From Reyranella sp. CPCC 100927 (lineage in GTDB: Bacteria > Pseudomonadota > Alphaproteobacteria > Reyranellales > Reyranellaceae): a DNA stretch of 64,000 bases. Within the stretch, counting starts at the first letter, position 1, and the number at the start of each line of letters is the position of its first letter. Below, piece by piece: positions 46,322 to 54,814 of this stretch. The translations under genes and the position numbers were made by a program. Below the pieces are notes generated by a model, which saw nothing but the letters and a program-made list of their open reading frames with translations, was not told where the DNA came from and did not search any database. The stretch spans positions 62,001 through 126,000 of the forward strand of contig NZ_VOHA01000013.1 of the NCBI RefSeq assembly GCF_007859315.1, in the 5' to 3' direction.

Positions 46322-47116
46322 ATGTTGGTGGAGGGGGACGTGGCGGTATTCGACTTCGATTCGCAGAGCGGGACCTATGGGCCGTCAGCGCTGGCGTCCG
46401 GTCCGTTTGTCGGCCTGCAGGGCGGCGCGGTGGCGGGCTTGCTGACGGCCGAGATCGAGGCCCAGGCTGCGGCGCAGGGGTGGGGCAGTGCCGTCAGTGC
46501 CGCAGCCTGGTTCTTCCGACCGACACCGAAAGCGCGTCTGCGCACGCAGGTCGCTGTCGTGCGTGCCGGCGGGCGCGTTGCCGTGGTCGACAATACGCTG
46601 TGGCCGGACGGCGAGGCCGAGCCGTGCGCGACTGTCCGGGTGACGCTGGCGCGCGAGCGGGCCATCGCCGTGCCGGCCTTCGGCGGCGATGCGTTTCGCG
46701 ATGTCGATCCGGCACAACTGCCGTTGCGCACGACGAGGGCGCCGCATGGCGGCCCCTGGTTCATGGATGCGATGGAAGTCCGCAGTGGCGACGGTGTCGC
46801 CTGGTTCCGCTTGACCGTGGACGTGGTCGAGGGCGCGGGCCCGCTGGCGCGGGTGCTGGGGCCGGCGGACTGGGCTCATGGCATCGCGAGGCCGCTGTCG
46901 AACGTCCTGGCCGATCCCAATCCCAACCTGACGGTCCACCTGTTCCGGCCGCCGCGTGGCGACTGGATCGGGGTCCAGCCGACCACCCGCTGGGAGCCGG
47001 CGCGCGGCCTGGGTATGGGGCGCGGTGCGCTGTTGGATGTCGAGGGGGAAATCGGCTGTGTCTCCATGGCCGTGGCGCTGATGCCGCTGCCCAAGCCGGT
47101 GCCGGCGGAGGCATGA
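46322..47116 (+). CDS. TesB-like acyl-CoA thioesterase family protein
   Basis: 264 aa. Double hot-dog layout: N-terminal half with GPFVGLQGGAVAGLLTAEIE (the helix over the CoA site) and AAWFFRPTPKARLRT; C-terminal half with NPNLTVHLFRPPRGDWIGVQPTTRWEPARGLGMGRGALLD, a typical catalytic Asp/Thr/Gln region. Predicted to cleave acyl-CoA. Cytosolic. Followed by tam after 67 bp. Confidence 0.8.
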   Translation: MLVEGDVAVFDFDSQSGTYGPSALASGPFVGLQGGAVAGLLTAEIEAQAAAQGWGSAVSAAAWFFRPTPKARLRTQVAVVRAGGRVAVVDNTLWPDGEAEPCATVRVTLARERAIAVPAFGGDAFRDVDPAQLPLRTTRAPHGGPWFMDAMEVRSGDGVAWFRLTVDVVEGAGPLARVLGPADWAHGIARPLSNVLADPNPNLTVHLFRPPRGDWIGVQPTTRWEPARGLGMGRGALLDVEGEIGCVSMAVALMPLPKPVPAEA

Positions 47117-47183
47117 CAGGCGGCGATGCTTGTCGGCGTTAGGGCCTTCAGGCACGGTCGTTGCCGATGGAGAGGTAGCGACC

Positions 47184-47957
47184 ATGAGCGATTGGGATCC
47201 GACCCAGTATCTGAAATTCGCCGGTGAGCGGCTGCGGCCGGCGCTGGATCTGCTGGCGCGCATTCCGGCCGCGGCGCCTGCCACCGTCGTAGATTTGGGA
47301 TGCGGCGCGGGCAATCTGGCGCCCTTGTTCCAGCAGCGCTGGCCGCAGGCGAAGCTCATCGGCGTCGACTCCTCGCCGCAGATGCTGGCCAAGGCGCGCG
47401 CCGACTATCCGCAGGCCAGCTTCGTACAGGCCGATTTCGCGACATGGCGACCGGATCGGTCCGTCGATGTGCTCTACAGCAACGCGGCACTGCATTGGCT
47501 GGACGGCCACGACACGCTGTTTCCGGCATTGCTCGAGACCGTGGCGCCCGGCGGCTGGATGGCGGTCCAGATGCCACGCAATTTCGCTGCACCGTCACAC
47601 ACCTGCGTCATCGAAACGATCGAGCAGGGACCGTGGCGGGCAGCGCTGGAGCCGCTGCTGCGGCGCCGGCCGGTCGGCGCGCCACAGGACTATTGGCGGC
47701 TCCTGGAGGGCCGGGCCGCCTCGCTCGACATCTGTGAGATCGAGTATCTGCAGGTGCTGAAGGGCGAGAACCCCGTGGCCGAGTTCGTGAAGGGTTCGTG
47801 GCTCAAGCAGTTCCTCGACCGGCTGCAGGAGCCCGAACGCGGCGCCTTCGAGGCCGACTACCGGGCGCGCGTGCGGGCGGCCTATCCACCGGAGGCCGGC
47901 GGCAGCACGCTGTTTCCCTTCCGCCGGCTTTTCATATTGGCGCAGCGTCGTCAGTGA
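47184..47957 (+). CDS. tam: Trans-aconitate 2-methyltransferase
   Basis: SAM-dependent methyl ester formation on trans-aconitate, detoxifying an aconitase inhibitor. 257 aa from ATG 47184 (MSDWDPTQYLKFAGERLRPA, the Tam N-terminus), with GAGAGG upstream. SAM motif I VVDLGCGAGNLAPLF; post-I GVDSSPQML; SNAALHWLDGH is Tam-specific. Convergent with the cfa gene across a perfect 32-bp inverted repeat. Confidence 0.92.
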   Translation: MSDWDPTQYLKFAGERLRPALDLLARIPAAAPATVVDLGCGAGNLAPLFQQRWPQAKLIGVDSSPQMLAKARADYPQASFVQADFATWRPDRSVDVLYSNAALHWLDGHDTLFPALLETVAPGGWMAVQMPRNFAAPSHTCVIETIEQGPWRAALEPLLRRRPVGAPQDYWRLLEGRAASLDICEIEYLQVLKGENPVAEFVKGSWLKQFLDRLQEPERGAFEADYRARVRAAYPPEAGGSTLFPFRRLFILAQRRQ

Positions 47958-47970
47958 GGGTGGGGCCCTC

Positions 47971-48055
47971 GTCATCCCGAGCGCAGCGAGGGATCTCCTG
48001 CGAGCGGCGTGCTGTGCGTCTTACGCAGGAGATCCCTCGCTGCGCTCGGGATGAC
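47971..48055. repeat. Perfect 32-bp inverted repeat (family D) between tam and cfa
   Basis: Arms 47971-48002 and 48024-48055 are exact reverse complements (32 of 32), separated by 21 bp. The left arm starts GTCATCCCGAGCGCAGCG. It lies between two convergent stops, so it could act as a long terminator stem. The GTCATCCCGAGCGC core is a repeat I know from many unrelated bacterial genomes. Confidence 0.85.
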
Positions 48056-48102
48056 TCTGGCTGCGGCGGCCGTGACCGCCCCGGTTGACCGTGGTGCCAC
48101 TA

Positions 48103-49347
48103 TTACTCCGCTGCCACCGGTCGCGGCAGGGGCAAGTCGGTGGTGCGCTCGGCGTCGTACATGTAGTCGCGGGTCAGCGGCACGCTGTCGACACGCTTGG
48201 CGATCTGGATCTGGAAGACCATCTGGTTCATGTGACGGAAACTCATCTCGCACGCGGCGAGGTAGAATTCCCACATGCGGCAGAAGCGGTCATCGAGGCC
48301 GGCCAGCCGTTTGACCTCCTCGCGGTTCTGCATGAAGCGGTCACGCCAGTGCCGCAGCGTCTCGGCGTAGTGCAGCCGCAGGATCTCGATATCCGTGACC
48401 CATAGGCCCACGCGCTCGATCGACGCCAGCACCTCCGACAGGGCGGGTGTATAGCCGCCCGGGAAGATGTACTTGCGGATCCACGGGTTGGTGCCGCCGG
48501 GTGGCTCCATGCGGCCGATGGCGTGCAGTACCATGACACCGTCATCACTCAGTAGATCACGCACCTTGCTGAAGTATTCGTCGTAATGGACGGCGCCGAC
48601 ATGTTCGAACATGCCGACCGACACGATGCGATCGTAGCGTTCCGTCTCCAGACGGTAGTCCTGCAGCTTGAAGTTGACGCGCGTGCCTTGTCCTTCGGTC
48701 GCGGCGCGCTGCGTGGAGACGGCATGTTGCTCGCTGGAGAGCGTGACGCCGGTGACGTCGGCGCCGCTCTCGCGCGCGATGTAGAGGCCCAGACCGCCCC
48801 AGCCCGAGCCGATGTCGAGCACCTTGTGATTCGGCTCGACTCGGAGCTTGGCCAGGATGTGGCGCTTCTTGGCCGCCTGAGCCACCTCGAGAGTAGCGTC
48901 GGAATTGGGGAAGTAGGCACAGGAGTATTGTCGGTCGCGGTCGAGGAAGAGGGCGTAGAGCGCGCCGTTGAGGTCGTAGTGGTGCGCGACGTTGCGTTGG
49001 GCGCGGCCAATGGGATTGCTCTGCTGAATCCAGCGCGTGAATCGCTGCACGCGGAAGGACCAGGCCAGCCACCAGGAGCGCTCCATCGTTGCCATGTTGC
49101 GGCCGAGCAGGTCGAGAAACTCGACCAGGCGGCCGTCATCAATCGTGAGCGTGCCGTCCATGTACGCTTCGCCGATGGCCAGGCGCGGACTGAGAGCCAG
49201 CCGCCAGGGCGTCACATGGTCACGAAAGCGGACCGTGACGTCCGGTCCGGATTGACTGCCTTCGACGCGATGTGGCTGCCCCGCGGCGTCGACGAGTGTC
49301 AACGTCCCGGTGCGCACCAGCCTCCGCAGGATTTTCGCCAGCAGCAT
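48103..49347 (-). CDS. cfa: Cyclopropane-fatty-acyl-phospholipid synthase
   Basis: Methylates cis double bonds of membrane phospholipid acyl chains using SAM. 414 aa. N-terminal lipid-binding domain with GEAYMDGTLTIDD; HHYDLNGALYALFLDRDRQYSCAYF (Cfa signature); SAM motif LDIGSGWGGLGLYIA; VSVGMFEHVG; YIFPGGYTPAL. Monocistronic, with a short putative leader of 160 bp upstream. Confidence 0.93.
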   Translation of the reverse strand: MLLAKILRRLVRTGTLTLVDAAGQPHRVEGSQSGPDVTVRFRDHVTPWRLALSPRLAIGEAYMDGTLTIDDGRLVEFLDLLGRNMATMERSWWLAWSFRVQRFTRWIQQSNPIGRAQRNVAHHYDLNGALYALFLDRDRQYSCAYFPNSDATLEVAQAAKKRHILAKLRVEPNHKVLDIGSGWGGLGLYIARESGADVTGVTLSSEQHAVSTQRAATEGQGTRVNFKLQDYRLETERYDRIVSVGMFEHVGAVHYDEYFSKVRDLLSDDGVMVLHAIGRMEPPGGTNPWIRKYIFPGGYTPALSEVLASIERVGLWVTDIEILRLHYAETLRHWRDRFMQNREEVKRLAGLDDRFCRMWEFYLAACEMSFRHMNQMVFQIQIAKRVDSVPLTRDYMYDAERTTDLPLPRPVAAE

Positions 49348-49451
49348 CCCAATCCCCGCCGCTGTCGTCGGGCCAGGGAAAGCATTGCCACCCGACGACG
49401 CGTACCAGTTAATGTCTCACTGCTAAATTTAGGAACGCAGTGGTGATTCTG

Positions 49452-49472
49452 TAAAGCCCTTCGCGGCTTTTA
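49452..49472 (-). terminator. Weak hairpin downstream of the GntR gene
   Basis: TAAAGCC (49452-49458) pairs with GGCTTTTA (49465-49472) over CTTCGC. It lies about 40 bp past the stop of the minus-strand gntR gene and may end the ABC transporter operon. Confidence 0.45.
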
Positions 49473-49507
49473 TCAGACCACCTATGCCAGACACGCAGCC
49501 GCTGCCC

Positions 49508-50320
49508 TCAGGGGGGCGAGGATGGCTCGGCGCGGCGCTGATGGATGGCTGCGAGGTCGTCTGGCTCCAATGAAAAGCGCAGTTGAAACAACTCCGGGGA
49601 TGCCAGCACCTCGAGGTGCTCGATAGGGTGGCCTTCGGCGTCGTTGAGTACGCGGATGGTGCGCAGGAGCGGCGAGCCGATCTTGACGTTCAGGCGCTGG
49701 CTGATCAGCGGCGTGGCGAGCGTGGCGCTGACTGTCTGGTGGCCGGAATGCAGCCGCACGCCGGCCCGATGGATCAGGTCGAACAGCGACATCCGCTCCA
49801 TGTCGGCCCGACCGAAGGTAGCGCTCACCCGCTCGGCGACGAACGTGGTGAGATGCACGAAGGGCTCGCCGTTCTGCAGGCGCACGCGCACGGCGCGCTG
49901 CAGTGTTTGCGTCTCCTCCAGGCCGAAGAGTGCGCGCACGTCCGGCGGCGGCGCCTCGTGGCTGAACTCGATCACCCGTACATCCGTCGTGGCGCCCAGC
50001 CGGGTGATCTGCTCGATAATGCTGTAGATTGGCACGTGAATCGGCGAGGAGGGGGCGTCGCGGCGGATGTAGGTGCCCTTGCCCTGGCGCCGTTCGATCA
50101 GGTTTGCACGCTCCAACGTGTCGAGCGCCCGGCGAATGGTGATCCGTGACACGCCGAACTGGGTCGACAGCGCATCCTCGGTCGGCAGCATCTCGCCCGG
50201 CCGGTAGCGGCCCGACCGCAGCGTGTCGCGCAGGATCAGGTAGACCTGGTGATGCAGCGGCGAGCCCTGGACGCGCGCCAGGGCGATCGTCCCATCAGGC
50301 GGTGTTTCAGAATCGGGCAT
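49508..50320 (-). CDS. GntR/HutC-family transcriptional regulator
   Basis: 270 aa. Winged helix at residues 20-88 (LPTEDALSTQFGVSRITIRRALDTLERANLIERRQGKGTYI) and a UTRA ligand domain from about 105 (chorismate-lyase fold). Last gene of the ABC importer operon, overlapping the permease by 14 bp. HutC-type regulators usually bind the imported substrate or its product. The large inverted repeat at 53703-53750 is its likely operator. Confidence 0.9.
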   Translation of the reverse strand: MPDSETPPDGTIALARVQGSPLHHQVYLILRDTLRSGRYRPGEMLPTEDALSTQFGVSRITIRRALDTLERANLIERRQGKGTYIRRDAPSSPIHVPIYSIIEQITRLGATTDVRVIEFSHEAPPPDVRALFGLEETQTLQRAVRVRLQNGEPFVHLTTFVAERVSATFGRADMERMSLFDLIHRAGVRLHSGHQTVSATLATPLISQRLNVKIGSPLLRTIRVLNDAEGHPIEHLEVLASPELFQLRFSLEPDDLAAIHQRRAEPSSPP

Positions 50321-51050
50321 GGAGGCGTCGGTCCAGCGTCAGCATGACCGTGTTCATGGCGACGGAAAACAGCGTGATCAAGAGGGCAATGGCCATGATC
50401 GTCTTCACGTCGTGCAGGTCGATCGCCGTCATCAGCAGGAATCCCAGCCCGCGCTGGGAGGCGAACAGCTCGCCCAGCATGGTTCCCAGCAGTGTCAGCG
50501 CCGCACCCACCCGCAGGCCCGAGAAGATCTCGGGCACCGTGGCGGGGATGATGACGTGGCGCACGGTCTGCAGCGGCGTCAGCGACATCGTGCGCGCCGT
50601 GCGCAGCCAGGTGCGGTTGATCTGGCGCACGGCATTCAAGGAGAAGATGACGATCGGGATGATGCCATGCAGGGCGCCGAATGCGATCTTGGCCTGGATG
50701 CCGAGGCCGAATGCCAGCAGGATCACCGGATATAGTGTCACCTTGGGGATCGAGTACAGCGCCACGAAGATCGGCTCGGCCACGTCACCGGTCAGTCGGT
50801 GCGCGCCCAGCAACACGCCGAAGCCGACACCACCCAGCACCGCAATGGCCAGCGCCGCGAGATAGGCGGTGATCGTTTCGCGCAGATGCGGCCAGAAGCG
50901 TGCCTGTCCCATCATGTCGATGGCATGTTGCACGGTGGCCAGCGGCGACGTCATGAGGTTGTCGCCGCCGACCAGGTTGATCGCCTGCCAGACCGCCAGG
51001 ATGGCGATCAGGACCAGGATGCTGTCGCGCCCTCTTGCCGCGATGGTCAT
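50307..51050 (-). CDS. ABC transporter permease (NitT/TauT type), subunit 2
   Basis: 247 aa from ATG 51050, six TM helices. The EAA coupling loop region RTARTMSLTPLQTVRHVIIPATVPEIFSGLRVG is typical of SsuC/TauC proteins. Overlaps gntR and follows the first permease (10-bp gap). Forms a heterodimer with the first permease by inference. Confidence 0.9.
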   Translation of the reverse strand: MTIAARGRDSILVLIAILAVWQAINLVGGDNLMTSPLATVQHAIDMMGQARFWPHLRETITAYLAALAIAVLGGVGFGVLLGAHRLTGDVAEPIFVALYSIPKVTLYPVILLAFGLGIQAKIAFGALHGIIPIVIFSLNAVRQINRTWLRTARTMSLTPLQTVRHVIIPATVPEIFSGLRVGAALTLLGTMLGELFASQRGLGFLLMTAIDLHDVKTIMAIALLITLFSVAMNTVMLTLDRRLHARF

Positions 51051-51060
51051 GTCTGCCCCC

Positions 51061-51813
51061 TCATCGCGCACCGCGGCGCTGGGCCAGGCGCCGCTCCCAC
51101 AGCAACACCATCGTATTCACCACCACCATGAAGCCGATCACGAAGACGATCAGTCCGTACATGCGGCGATTGTCGAAATTGTCATAGGCGTAGGCGATGG
51201 CATGGCCGACACCCGCCGTCGACAGGATGAATTCGCCGGCGATGACGCCGATGAAGGCATAGGACAACGCCAGCTTCACACCGGACAGCAAATGCGGCAT
51301 CGCCGCCGGCAGACGCACCAGCACCATCTCCTGCAGCGGCGAGAGGCGATGGACACGGGCGGTGCGCATCAGCACGCGCGGCACGCGGTCGAGCCCGGTC
51401 AAGGTTGCGATGATCATCGCCACGATGCCGAAAGCGGTCGCCAGCACGATCAGCGGCCCGATACCGAGCCCGAAGACGACGATCAGCAGCGGATAGAATG
51501 CCACATGCGGGATGGCGTAGTAGGCAGCCAGCAACGGGTCGAGCGCGGCGCGCAGTCGCGGCGAAAGGTGGATCAGGAAGCCCAGAACGAAGCCGCCGGC
51601 GACGGCCAGCGACGCGGCAATTGCCACGGCGGTGAACGTCAGGCGAATGTCCGTGGCGATCTCGCCCGACGTCAAGGCTTCGACCATCGCGCGCAGCATC
51701 TCGCTGGGGGCAATGATCGCTGTGGCGGGCAGGGCACCCAGGCGGCAGGCAGCCTCCAGGCCGCCCACCATGATCGCCACCACCACAAGCCGGATCCACC
51801 CAGCGCCGCTCAT
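51061..51813 (-). CDS. ABC transporter permease (NitT/TauT type), subunit 1
   Basis: 250 aa from ATG 51813 (MSGAGWIRLVVVAIMV). Six TM helices and the EAA-like loop RTARVHRLSPLQEMVLVRLPAAMPHLLSGVKL. ATG overlaps the ATPase stop by 4 nt. Two different permeases are encoded, whereas most NitT/TauT systems use one gene as a homodimer. Confidence 0.9.
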   Translation of the reverse strand: MSGAGWIRLVVVAIMVGGLEAACRLGALPATAIIAPSEMLRAMVEALTSGEIATDIRLTFTAVAIAASLAVAGGFVLGFLIHLSPRLRAALDPLLAAYYAIPHVAFYPLLIVVFGLGIGPLIVLATAFGIVAMIIATLTGLDRVPRVLMRTARVHRLSPLQEMVLVRLPAAMPHLLSGVKLALSYAFIGVIAGEFILSTAGVGHAIAYAYDNFDNRRMYGLIVFVIGFMVVVNTMVLLWERRLAQRRGAR

Positions 51814-52664
51814 TGAGCGGCGCTCATCAGCGGATCTGCCGATTGCGCGGCGGCCGGCACCTGTTGGCCCAGCGCCCGCAGCGATTCGGGCCGCAAATAT
51901 GACCACAGCCGCGAGCTGACGGCGCCGAAGCGCGGGTCCTCGGCCAGCGTGGAATCGCGGTCGCGGCTCCAGCCGGTCTCGACGATGGCGATAAAGCGCC
52001 CGGGCCGGGCACTCATCACGCCGATGCGGTCCGACAGCAGGTTGGCTTCGTCGAGCGCATGGGTGATCAGCATCACGGTAGCGCCGGTCTCGCGCCACAG
52101 GCGCAAGAGCTCATCGCCCATCAGCAGACGCGTCTGTTGATCGAGAGCCCCGAACGGCTCGTCGAGCAGGATCAGCCGCGGCTGCATCACCAAGGTGCGC
52201 GCGATGCAGACACGCTGGCGCATGCCGCCGGAGAGCTGTGCCGGATAGGCCTGGGCAAAGGCCAGCAAGCCCATGAAACCCAGCGCATAGTCGACCCGGC
52301 GGCGGATCTCTGCCGGATCGGTGCCACGCCGGCGCAGGCCGAAGGCGACGTTGTCCCCGACCGTAAGCCAGGGGAACGATGCGTCTTCCTGGAACACCAC
52401 GCCGATACCGTCAGGCACGTTGTCGCCCAGAGCCTTGCCTTCAAAAGAGGCCTGTCCGTCCGACGGTGGCGCGAGCCCGCTCAGCACATCCAGCAGCGTG
52501 GACTTGCCGCAGCCCGAAGGGCCCACGACGCTGAAGAACTCGCCATGCCGTAATTCCAGGTCGAGCGGTCCCAGAGCGTGGACGGGCTGCTGCCCGGCGC
52601 GCGCCGGGTAGACCCGTGTCACGCCGGCCAGGGCTGCGTGCACCGATGTGCGATCGATGGTCAT
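51810..52664 (-). CDS. ABC transporter ATP-binding protein (NitT/TauT/Ssu type)
   Basis: 284 aa from ATG 52664. Walker A GPSGCGKST (residues 48-56), Q-loop VFQEDASFPWLTV, signature LSGGMRQRV, Walker B LILLDEPFGALD, H-loop LITHALDEA. The FPWLTV after the Q-loop is typical of SsuB/TauB ATPases. A C-terminal extension of about 35 residues goes beyond the core. Begins 14 bp after the binding-protein stop. Confidence 0.92.
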   Translation of the reverse strand: MTIDRTSVHAALAGVTRVYPARAGQQPVHALGPLDLELRHGEFFSVVGPSGCGKSTLLDVLSGLAPPSDGQASFEGKALGDNVPDGIGVVFQEDASFPWLTVGDNVAFGLRRRGTDPAEIRRRVDYALGFMGLLAFAQAYPAQLSGGMRQRVCIARTLVMQPRLILLDEPFGALDQQTRLLMGDELLRLWRETGATVMLITHALDEANLLSDRIGVMSARPGRFIAIVETGWSRDRDSTLAEDPRFGAVSSRLWSYLRPESLRALGQQVPAAAQSADPLMSAAQ

Positions 52665-52678
52665 CGTCACTGCCCGCG

Positions 52679-53680
52679 TTAGCGCATGGCCTTGAGATCG
52701 GGCGGCACGAAGCGGTCGTCGACGGCCGTCTTCCAGTCGATCGGCAGTGCCAGCGCACCCACCGAAGCCAGCGCCTCCGACATGTTGTTCATACCCTCGA
52801 AGTCGAGCCGGCCGGGATTCCACCATGTCGGCGTCTGCGCCTTGGCGTTGGCCATGGCGGCTGTCGCGATGTCGAGCGGCATGTTGTAGGCCTTGGCGAG
52901 GATCTTCGCGGTCTCCTCGGGGTTGGCGTACAGGAACTCCACGCCACGCCGACGCGCCTTGATCAGCGCCGCCAGTTCCTTGCCGCGTTTCTCGATGGTC
53001 TCGATGGTGGCGACGCCCACGGTCTGGGTGTAGCGCGGCACGTCCTTGCCGAACCAGGGCAGGGGCTTGTACTTCGCACCGTCCTTCATCTTGGTCGAGA
53101 AGATCGGCTCGGGGATGATGGCGACATCGACCTTGTCGTGTTCCAGCGCCGTGATGCCGGCGCCGATGTCGCCGGCGGCGATCAGCTTGGCGTCCGATGC
53201 CTTGAGCCCATGCGACTTCAGGGCTGCAATCACGCCGCTCTCCGACACCGATTTGGGGCGGCTGTAGGCGAAGCGCTTGCCCTTCAGGTCCTCGGGCTTG
53301 TCGATCTTCTCGCCCTCGCGTGTGATGTAGATGCCGCTGGAGCCGTCGGTGCCGGCATTGATGATGCGGATCGGAAAGCCTTCCTTGATCGCCGCCAGCG
53401 CGGCCGGCAGCGCGACCTCGGCGTAGAGCGTCTCGCCCGCCATCAGGTTGCGCACGCTGGTGCCGCCGCCCTTGGACGACAGGATGCCCGAGAGGTCGAC
53501 GCCCTCTTCCTTGAAGTAGCCCTTCGCCTGCGCGATCGCGTAGGGCACGCCGTACAGCAATGCCGACCAGTGGGTGACCACGATCTCCGAGGCAGCGCGC
53601 GTGGGGGCCGCCGCCAGCATCGAGGCTGCACCCGCCAGCAGGGCCGTCCGCACGAATTTTCCGAGCCTGGAGCACTTCAT
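52679..53680 (-). CDS. ABC transporter periplasmic substrate-binding protein (NMT1/SsuA-like)
   Basis: 333 aa. Sec signal peptide (residues 1-30, cleavage near TRAAS). NMT1/THI5-like fold: THWSALLYGVPYAIAQAKGYFKEEGVDL at the N-terminus; DGSSGIYITREGEKIDKPEDLKGKRFAYSRP in the hinge region. First gene of the importer operon, with a strong GGGAGG leader. The substrate is not sulfonate by any evidence here; the neighbouring lyase and hydro-lyase suggest a di- or tricarboxylate. Confidence 0.9.
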   Translation of the reverse strand: MKCSRLGKFVRTALLAGAASMLAAAPTRAASEIVVTHWSALLYGVPYAIAQAKGYFKEEGVDLSGILSSKGGGTSVRNLMAGETLYAEVALPAALAAIKEGFPIRIINAGTDGSSGIYITREGEKIDKPEDLKGKRFAYSRPKSVSESGVIAALKSHGLKASDAKLIAAGDIGAGITALEHDKVDVAIIPEPIFSTKMKDGAKYKPLPWFGKDVPRYTQTVGVATIETIEKRGKELAALIKARRRGVEFLYANPEETAKILAKAYNMPLDIATAAMANAKAQTPTWWNPGRLDFEGMNNMSEALASVGALALPIDWKTAVDDRFVPPDLKAMR

Positions 53681-53702
53681 GCCCTCATTCCTCCCATCTG
53701 GT

Positions 53703-53750
53703 TTGTTGACAAGTCATGTTGTTATCATCTTATGATGACATGTACAACAA
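53703..53750. promoter_or_regulatory. Large inverted repeat in the divergent importer/lyase control region
   Basis: TTGTTGACAAGTCAT (53703-53717) is mirrored by ATGACATGTACAACAA (53735-53750), differing by one inserted base and one substitution. The centre contains TCATC-TTAT-GATGA (53725-53738). TTGACA at 53706-53711 is a plausible plus-strand -35, with TATGAT at 53731-53736. An AT-rich island where both promoters overlap; likely bound by the GntR protein. Confidence 0.6.
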
Positions 53751-53775
53751 TTGCGGATCGGCAAGGAAAATTGTC

Positions 53776-54678
53776 ATGGCCAAATCCAAGCAAGCGTCGC
53801 TGCGCAGTGTTCTGTCGTCGGGCCAGTTCGTGCTCGCGCCGGGTGTGTTCGACATGATCACCGCGCGCATTGCCGATGCGATGGGCTTTCCCGCCCTCTA
53901 CATGACCGGCTATGGCGTCACCGCCTCGTACCTGGGCCTGCCCGACGCGGGGCTCGCGACCTACACCGACATGGTGGGGCGGGTGCGTACCATTTGCGAG
54001 GGCACCCGCACGCCGCTGATCGCCGATGCCGACACCGGCTACGGCGGCCTGGTGAACGTGCGCCACACCGTACGAGGCTACGAGCGGGCCGGCGCCCAGG
54101 GCATCCAGATCGAGGATCAGGAGATGCCCAAGAAGTGCGGCCACACGCCGGGCCGGCGCGTCATCGCGGCCGAGGAGATGGTGCTGAAGATCAGGGTCGC
54201 CATCGACAGCCGCGACAGCGAGGACACGCTGATCATCGCGCGCACCGATGCCCGCACCACGCTGGGCCTCGATGAAGCGCTGCGCCGCGCCGAGGCTTAT
54301 GCGCGTGCCGGCGCTGACGTGATCTTCGTCGAATCGCCCGAGAGCGAGGATGAACTCGTGCGTATCGGCAAGGCCATCGACAAGCCGCTGCTGGCCAACA
54401 TGGTGCAGTTCGGCCGCACGCCCGTCGTGCCGGCCGACAAGCTGAAGGCGATGGGTTTCTCGATCGCGATCTATCCCGGCCTGGCGCTGGGCGCTGTTGC
54501 AGAGGCCGCGCGGCGCACCTTCGTGCACCTCAAGGAGACGGGCTCCAGCCTCGGCATCGACGTGCCGCTCTACGAGACCAAGGTATCGGGCCAGAACCTG
54601 CACGAACTGATGGGCTTCCCCGACATCTGGGCGTTCGAGAAACAGTGGCAGCTACCGGCCCCCAAGGCGGCGGAGTAG
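53776..54678 (+). CDS. Isocitrate lyase/PEP mutase-superfamily C-C lyase
   Basis: 300 aa from ATG 53776, with AAGGA upstream. TIM-barrel fold. Mg site Asp84-x-Asp86 in DADTGYGG. The mobile loop has KKCGH (residues 119-123); the Cys121 general acid is the hallmark of lyases (2-methylisocitrate, dimethylmalate, oxaloacetate-acting) rather than P-C mutases. QIEDQEMPKK precedes it. Predicted reaction: retro-aldol release of pyruvate or a related 2-oxoacid from a 2-hydroxy-dicarboxylate. Divergent from the ABC importer and directly upstream of leuCD-like genes. Confidence 0.88.
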   Translation: MAKSKQASLRSVLSSGQFVLAPGVFDMITARIADAMGFPALYMTGYGVTASYLGLPDAGLATYTDMVGRVRTICEGTRTPLIADADTGYGGLVNVRHTVRGYERAGAQGIQIEDQEMPKKCGHTPGRRVIAAEEMVLKIRVAIDSRDSEDTLIIARTDARTTLGLDEALRRAEAYARAGADVIFVESPESEDELVRIGKAIDKPLLANMVQFGRTPVVPADKLKAMGFSIAIYPGLALGAVAEAARRTFVHLKETGSSLGIDVPLYETKVSGQNLHELMGFPDIWAFEKQWQLPAPKAAE

Positions 54679-54786
54679 CTGGGAGCGCGGGCGTCCCGCC
54701 CGCATTCGCCCGTAGCGACGGCGGAGGGCGAAACTTCGATGGTCGGCGCTGCCGCGCCGATGCGGGCGAGACGCCCGCGCTCCCAG
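54679..54786. repeat. Complete 108-bp palindromic element (family A) between lyase and leuC-like gene
   Basis: The 27-bp terminal arms 54679-54705 and 54760-54786 are inverted repeats with one mismatch. The left arm begins CTGGGAGCGCGGGCG. Partial or variant copies occur at 13415-13440, 56847-56929 and 58743-58832. Length, terminal inverted repeats and dispersal resemble a non-autonomous mobile element or REP-type repeat. No target-site duplication is obvious. Confidence 0.75.
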
Positions 54787-54814
54787 CACACAACATCAAA
54801 CGAGAGAGGAAGCG

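Noticed and set aside
47966-48060. Possible tRNA or structured RNA in the tam-cfa gap
   Set aside because: It is a single perfect hairpin; no cloverleaf, anticodon arm or TTCRA sequence.
51810-53675. A single 621-codon frame joining the ABC ATPase to upstream sequence
   Set aside because: The upstream half is a shadow of the substrate-binding protein in another frame; the ATPase starts at ATG 52664 where homology begins.
53776-54678. Phosphonate P-C bond mutase (PEP mutase) activity
   Set aside because: The KKCGH loop with Cys is a C-C lyase signature; no phosphonopyruvate decarboxylase or aminotransferase is nearby.
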